Position numbers and translations under genes: made by a program | Part shown: piece after piece, positions 9,362 to 11,206 of the stretch | How positions within the stretch are numbered: position 1 is the stretch's first letter | How the letters are laid out: every line of letters starts with the position of its first letter | Origin: Byssothecium circinans | Lineage: Eukaryota > Ascomycota > Dothideomycetes > Pleosporales > Massarinaceae | Direction: 5' to 3' | Length of the DNA stretch: 11,206 bases | Assembly (NCBI GenBank): GCA_010015675.1 | Contig: ML977087.1 | Span: forward strand, 1-11,206 | The notes under the pieces: generated by a model | Databases searched by the model: none | Told to the model about the DNA's origin: nothing | What the model saw: only the letters and a program-made list of their open reading frames with translations

Positions 9362-9660
9362 CGCTTTCTTCTACTACAGCTTAGGCAGGCCATAGTAATA
9401 TACTTAGTGTACTTGCAGCTATTTCAGGAGTATCTAATGGTGCAGGTGCTTAGCAGTAGCTTTAGTGACTACGTGTGGGCTAATAAGTAGGGGCTGTAAG
9501 GGACAGATTAACTAACGCGAGCACTTAGGTGGGAGATAGGTAAGAGACTTAGGGTTAAGCTGCACACGCTAGATTACTAGCACACGGCCGTTAGTATTAG
9601 CTAGGTGGTGGTTAGGGAGTCATTTAGCAAGGGGTATCAAGATAAGATTAGGGAGACGGA
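9362..9660 (+). pseudogene. Tyrosine-recombinase-like block within the helicase relic
   Basis: The block starts R-F-L-L-L-Q-L-R-Q-A-I-V-I-Y-L-V-Y, continues with aromatic and hydrophobic helices, then L-T-R-A-L-R before I-G-K-R-L, and reaches H-T-L-D-Y-stop-H-T-A-V at 9563-9592. The stop TAG (9578-9580) sits where a CGG Arg would restore the H-x-L-x-x-R-H-T arrangement of box II in tyrosine recombinases, through one CpG and one TpG change. I could not place the nucleophilic Tyr. Crypton-type recombinases in fungi carry similar blocks. This is inference from a short motif; it may be only a helical region of unrelated origin. Confidence 0.35.
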
Positions 9661-10089
9661 GGAGGCTAAGGTAGATAAGGAGGGAGAAGACTTAGTCAAG
9701 CTATAGAGCGCATAGATAATAATGATAGGGGTAAGGAACTATAGCGTGCTAATAGACATTATTAAGCATCTTAGCATACACTTAATTAAAGCTTTCTAGC
9801 TACTTAGCACGCTATGGCACCGCTTCTTAGGGTTTAAAGGGGGTAAGGGTGAGTAGAAAGAGGCATAGACTAGTAGTAGCAAGGTAAGCAAGGTAGGGAA
9901 GAGACGGGAGCGTAGTAGTAGAGATAAGATTAGAGAGGAAGAGCTAGCACTACAGTAGAAGGGGACTTAGACGTAGGATGATTAGGATGAGGCTATTAAG
10001 AAGGTAATGTAGTAGGTACTTAGTTAAGAGGAGGTTAGTTTCTAATTAGTTAAGCAGGAGTAGGCGCTACACGCGGTGCTTAATAGATA

Positions 10090-10470
10090 GACGCCACTTA
10101 TCATCATGCTTCTAATAGGTGGAGGTAAGAGTCTACTATTTAGTATGCTAGCTTACTTAGAGGGCGCTAGGATGACGGTGGTAGTAGTGCCGTATCAAGC
10201 GCTTATTAAGGACTTAGTAGGCCGTATGCGGAAGTGCGGCATTAACTGCATAGAGTAGAAGTATGGCGAGAGCAACCTAGCAGCCATAGTGGTAGTTAGC
10301 GCGGACGTAGCAGGTAACATAATAAGTAATAGAAACTTCTTAGGCTATGTAAACATGCTAAGTGGCAAGGGGCTACTAGAGTGGGTAGTAGTAGATAAGA
10401 GTCATCTTATCTTTACATTAAGTGACTGGCGGCTAAAGCTAAAGACGTTAAAGAATCTTTAACTACTACC
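10090..10470 (+). pseudogene. RecQ-like helicase N-domain (motifs I to II), truncated
   Basis: Walker A is visible as G-G-G-K-S-L-L-F at 10118-10141, followed by a Thr/Val-rich strand, V-V-V-P-Y-Q-A-L (motif Ia, about 10178-10203), and a V-V-V-S-A-D segment. Motif II, D-E-x-H, reads D-K-S-H at 10394-10405: Glu (GAG) became Lys (AAG). The sequence then reads L-K-T-L-K-N-L up to about 10460 and stops matching. Motifs III to VI and the second RecA-like domain are missing because copy 2 begins. Family knowledge: RecQ-type enzymes unwind DNA 3' to 5' with ATP; the Glu is needed for hydrolysis. Confidence 0.8.
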
Positions 10471-10480
10471 GTGCCTAACT
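10470..10480 (+). other. Head-to-tail junction between helicase-element copies
   Basis: Coding relic of copy 1 stops matching after the segment following helicase motif II, and sequence homologous to 6908 onwards starts at 10474 (CCTAACTAAGAGG shared by both copies). Upstream flanks differ: the palindrome CCCATGCATGGG precedes copy 1 and helicase codons precede copy 2. The junction is therefore an internal truncation joined to the 5' leader of another copy. Confidence 0.8.
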
Positions 10481-10842
10481 AAGAGGACGTGACGGATTAT
10501 GCCTAATCCGTGGCGGAACAGGTCTAGCGTTAGGGTTGCTAGCCTAAATCCAGGGCGCGGATAGGGATAATCCGTAGGAATGGGAGGGCTAATCCATTCC
10601 ACAGCAACACGTTCTCCTAACTAATTTTGTATGTAACTATTGCTTAGCAGCATCAGGAGCACCGATCCCCCATCTTGCAGCTTCACCTTTTGCGTTGGTG
10701 ACGGTTAAGGCGAGGGTAGACTCTCGCAGCAATGGAGTTCTACTAGAACGCACGGTTGCCCGCAGCAACATCACCACAACCAAGCGCAACCCGCCGCAGG
10801 AGAAATGGCAGCCAAACCCGATCACCGCTATCATTTAAGAAG
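10474..10842 (+). promoter_or_regulatory. Leader / candidate promoter of helicase element, copy 2
   Basis: This matches 6908-7279. It contains the less mutated forms of two palindromic sites: CGGATTATGCCTAATCCG at 10493-10510 and CGGATAGGGATAATCCG at 10558-10574. Inverted CGG/CCG triplets are the usual half-sites of fungal Zn2Cys6 regulators, so these may be operators, though this is inference. Both sites lie more than 260 bp before the ATG. No TATA box could be assigned. Confidence 0.45.
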
Positions 10843-11206
10843 ATGGAAGAAAACTTTCAGTATCTTCGCGAGTATAAGGTGCTTATCTATAAGGAGCATG
10901 CTACCAGTGTACAGAATCTAAACACGCATCTGCGTGATCATCACGCCGTAGCGAGCAAAGAGAGGGAGAGGATCATAGAGTACTATAGGTACTAGTAGAT
11001 CAAGAAGCCTAAGGACGTTAAACTGCCGCCGCTGCTAGGTCCACTGATTAAGGAGCTAGGAGAGCCGCTCAATGGGCTTTAATGCGCTGAGGAAGATTGC
11101 AACTTCATCATGATCAATCTAGATAGGCTACGGAAGCACTGCAAGGGTGAGCACGGGTTGCTATGGAGGGGTGATATGAGCACGCTTTTCTAAAAAGTCA
11201 AGGTGC
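10843..11206 (+). pseudogene. OrsD-like zinc-finger / RecQ helicase gene relic, copy 2 (window edge)
   Basis: This begins at the ATG homologous to 7280. It stays open through the first finger up to a TAG at about 10993, and the frame can be extended upstream from a TTG at 10756 only because the leader lacks stops there; the ATG at 10843 is the better start because conserved coding character begins there. The second finger is intact (Cys 11083, Cys 11098, His 11137, His 11152). The first-finger Cys position is Tyr (TAT, 10888-10890) as in copy 1. Fewer stops than copy 1 in this part suggest lighter mutation. The rest of the gene lies beyond the window. Confidence 0.7.

Larger units (their letters stand above)
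6908..10473 (+). mobile_element. Zinc-finger/RecQ helicase element, copy 1 (3' truncated)
   Basis: This unit consists of a leader of about 370 bp and a degraded helicase gene of about 3.2 kb, and is followed head to tail by a second copy of its own start. The homologous part of the copies aligns at an offset of 3,566 bp, dropping to 3,563 bp after a 3-bp length difference near 7200. Copy 1 ends between helicase motifs II and III, so at least the second RecA-like domain is missing. The size of the complete unit is unknown. Dispersed helicase genes of this zinc-finger/RecQ type are typical of fungal subtelomeres; calling it mobile is an inference from its repetition and RIP. Confidence 0.65.
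7280..10473 (+). pseudogene. OrsD-like zinc-finger / RecQ-type helicase gene relic, copy 1
   Basis: The start is the ATG at 7280, conserved in copy 2 and opening M-E-E-N-F-Q-Y-L. Codons in the same phase run through the Walker A at 10118 and the DExH box at 10394 with no net frameshift over about 1,060 codons, interrupted by dozens of TAG/TAA. Domain order: C2H2-like fingers (7307-7620), a Lys/Glu-rich stretch with Ala runs (about 7700-7850), an acidic and Ser/Asn-rich linker (8160-8290), a long helical region (8450-9360), a recombinase-like block (9362-9660), a basic linker, and the helicase N-domain (10090-10470). Family knowledge: fungal OrsD-domain (DUF3505) proteins are often fused to or neighbour RecQ-like helicases, and telomere-linked RecQ helicases are amplified near chromosome ends. 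The gene is dead: nonsense codons, E-to-K in the DExH box, and loss of the 3' part. Confidence 0.75.
10474..11206 (+). repeat. Direct repeat, copy B (partner 6908-7643)
   Basis: This is the second member of the long direct repeat and is truncated by the window end, so the repeat probably extends further. It keeps many CpG, CpA and TpG steps that are TpA in copy A, for instance at 10723-10726 and 10750-10765. Confidence 0.85.

Noticed and set aside
656..10470. UAG reassigned to an amino acid, making the long frames functional genes
   Set aside because: TAG occurs at positions expecting both Gln and Trp (and at least one Arg), TAA is also frequent, and catalytic residues are lost by the same transitions. 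Mutation explains all of this; recoding does not.
10530..10540. Telomeric repeat (TTAGGGTT) in the copy 2 leader and CCCTAA near 6907
   Set aside because: Single occurrences, and the TTAGGG was created by a C-to-T change relative to copy 1 (TCAGGG). Not a telomere array.
10637..10834. Minus-strand 65-codon open frame in the copy 2 leader
   Set aside because: Not open in the equivalent part of copy 1 and in a different phase from the other leader frame; overlaps the upstream region of the helicase relic.

Overview
The window looks like repeat-derived, heavily mutated DNA from a filamentous ascomycete fungus. Intact genes are absent. Two long coding relics, both in the same + strand phase (codon starts at position ≡ 2 mod 3), keep their frame over about 5.4 kb and 3.2 kb but are riddled with TAG/TAA stops. 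The changes are almost entirely C-to-T and G-to-A at CpA/TpG and CpG steps. That is the signature of repeat-induced point mutation (RIP) plus CpG deamination, a fungal genome defence. The organism assignment is inferred from this signature and from the two element families; no host gene is present to confirm it.

Region by region: positions 1-120 hold a short, less mutated stretch with two tandem hairpins. Positions 150-585 hold about ten irregularly spaced copies of the core GCTAGGGAGCAG, inside a larger unit seen three times; this is probably the leader of the retroelement. Positions 656 to about 6100 hold a dead Ty3/gypsy-type retrotransposon polyprotein in the order gag-like, protease, reverse transcriptase, RNase H, integrase. 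A purine-rich tract at 6124-6141 may be its polypurine tract. Neither LTR could be identified. Positions 6200-6907 carry no recognisable gene, only small inverted repeats and a microsatellite.

From 6908 to the window end lies a second element family, arranged head to tail. Copy 1 (6908-10473) has a leader of about 370 bp, then a degraded gene whose product had N-terminal C2H2-like zinc fingers of the OrsD (DUF3505) kind, a long middle region containing a block resembling the end of a tyrosine recombinase, and a RecQ-like helicase domain. Copy 1 is cut right after helicase motif II and joins directly to the leader of copy 2 (10474-11206), which runs off the window. The copies are about 88% identical by hand count, and nearly all differences are transitions. 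Such zinc-finger/RecQ proteins recall the telomere-linked helicases of fungal subtelomeres, so a subtelomeric or heterochromatic location is plausible but not shown.

The most informative observation is that catalytic residues were lost in a context-dependent way. Protease, reverse transcriptase (motif C), RNase H, integrase and helicase each lost acidic residues through G-to-A changes at TpG or CpG, while a catalytic Asp preceded by A (RT motif A) survived. Nothing here supports a functional novel system. The zinc finger + recombinase-like + RecQ architecture and its tandem arrangement are the parts most worth following up.
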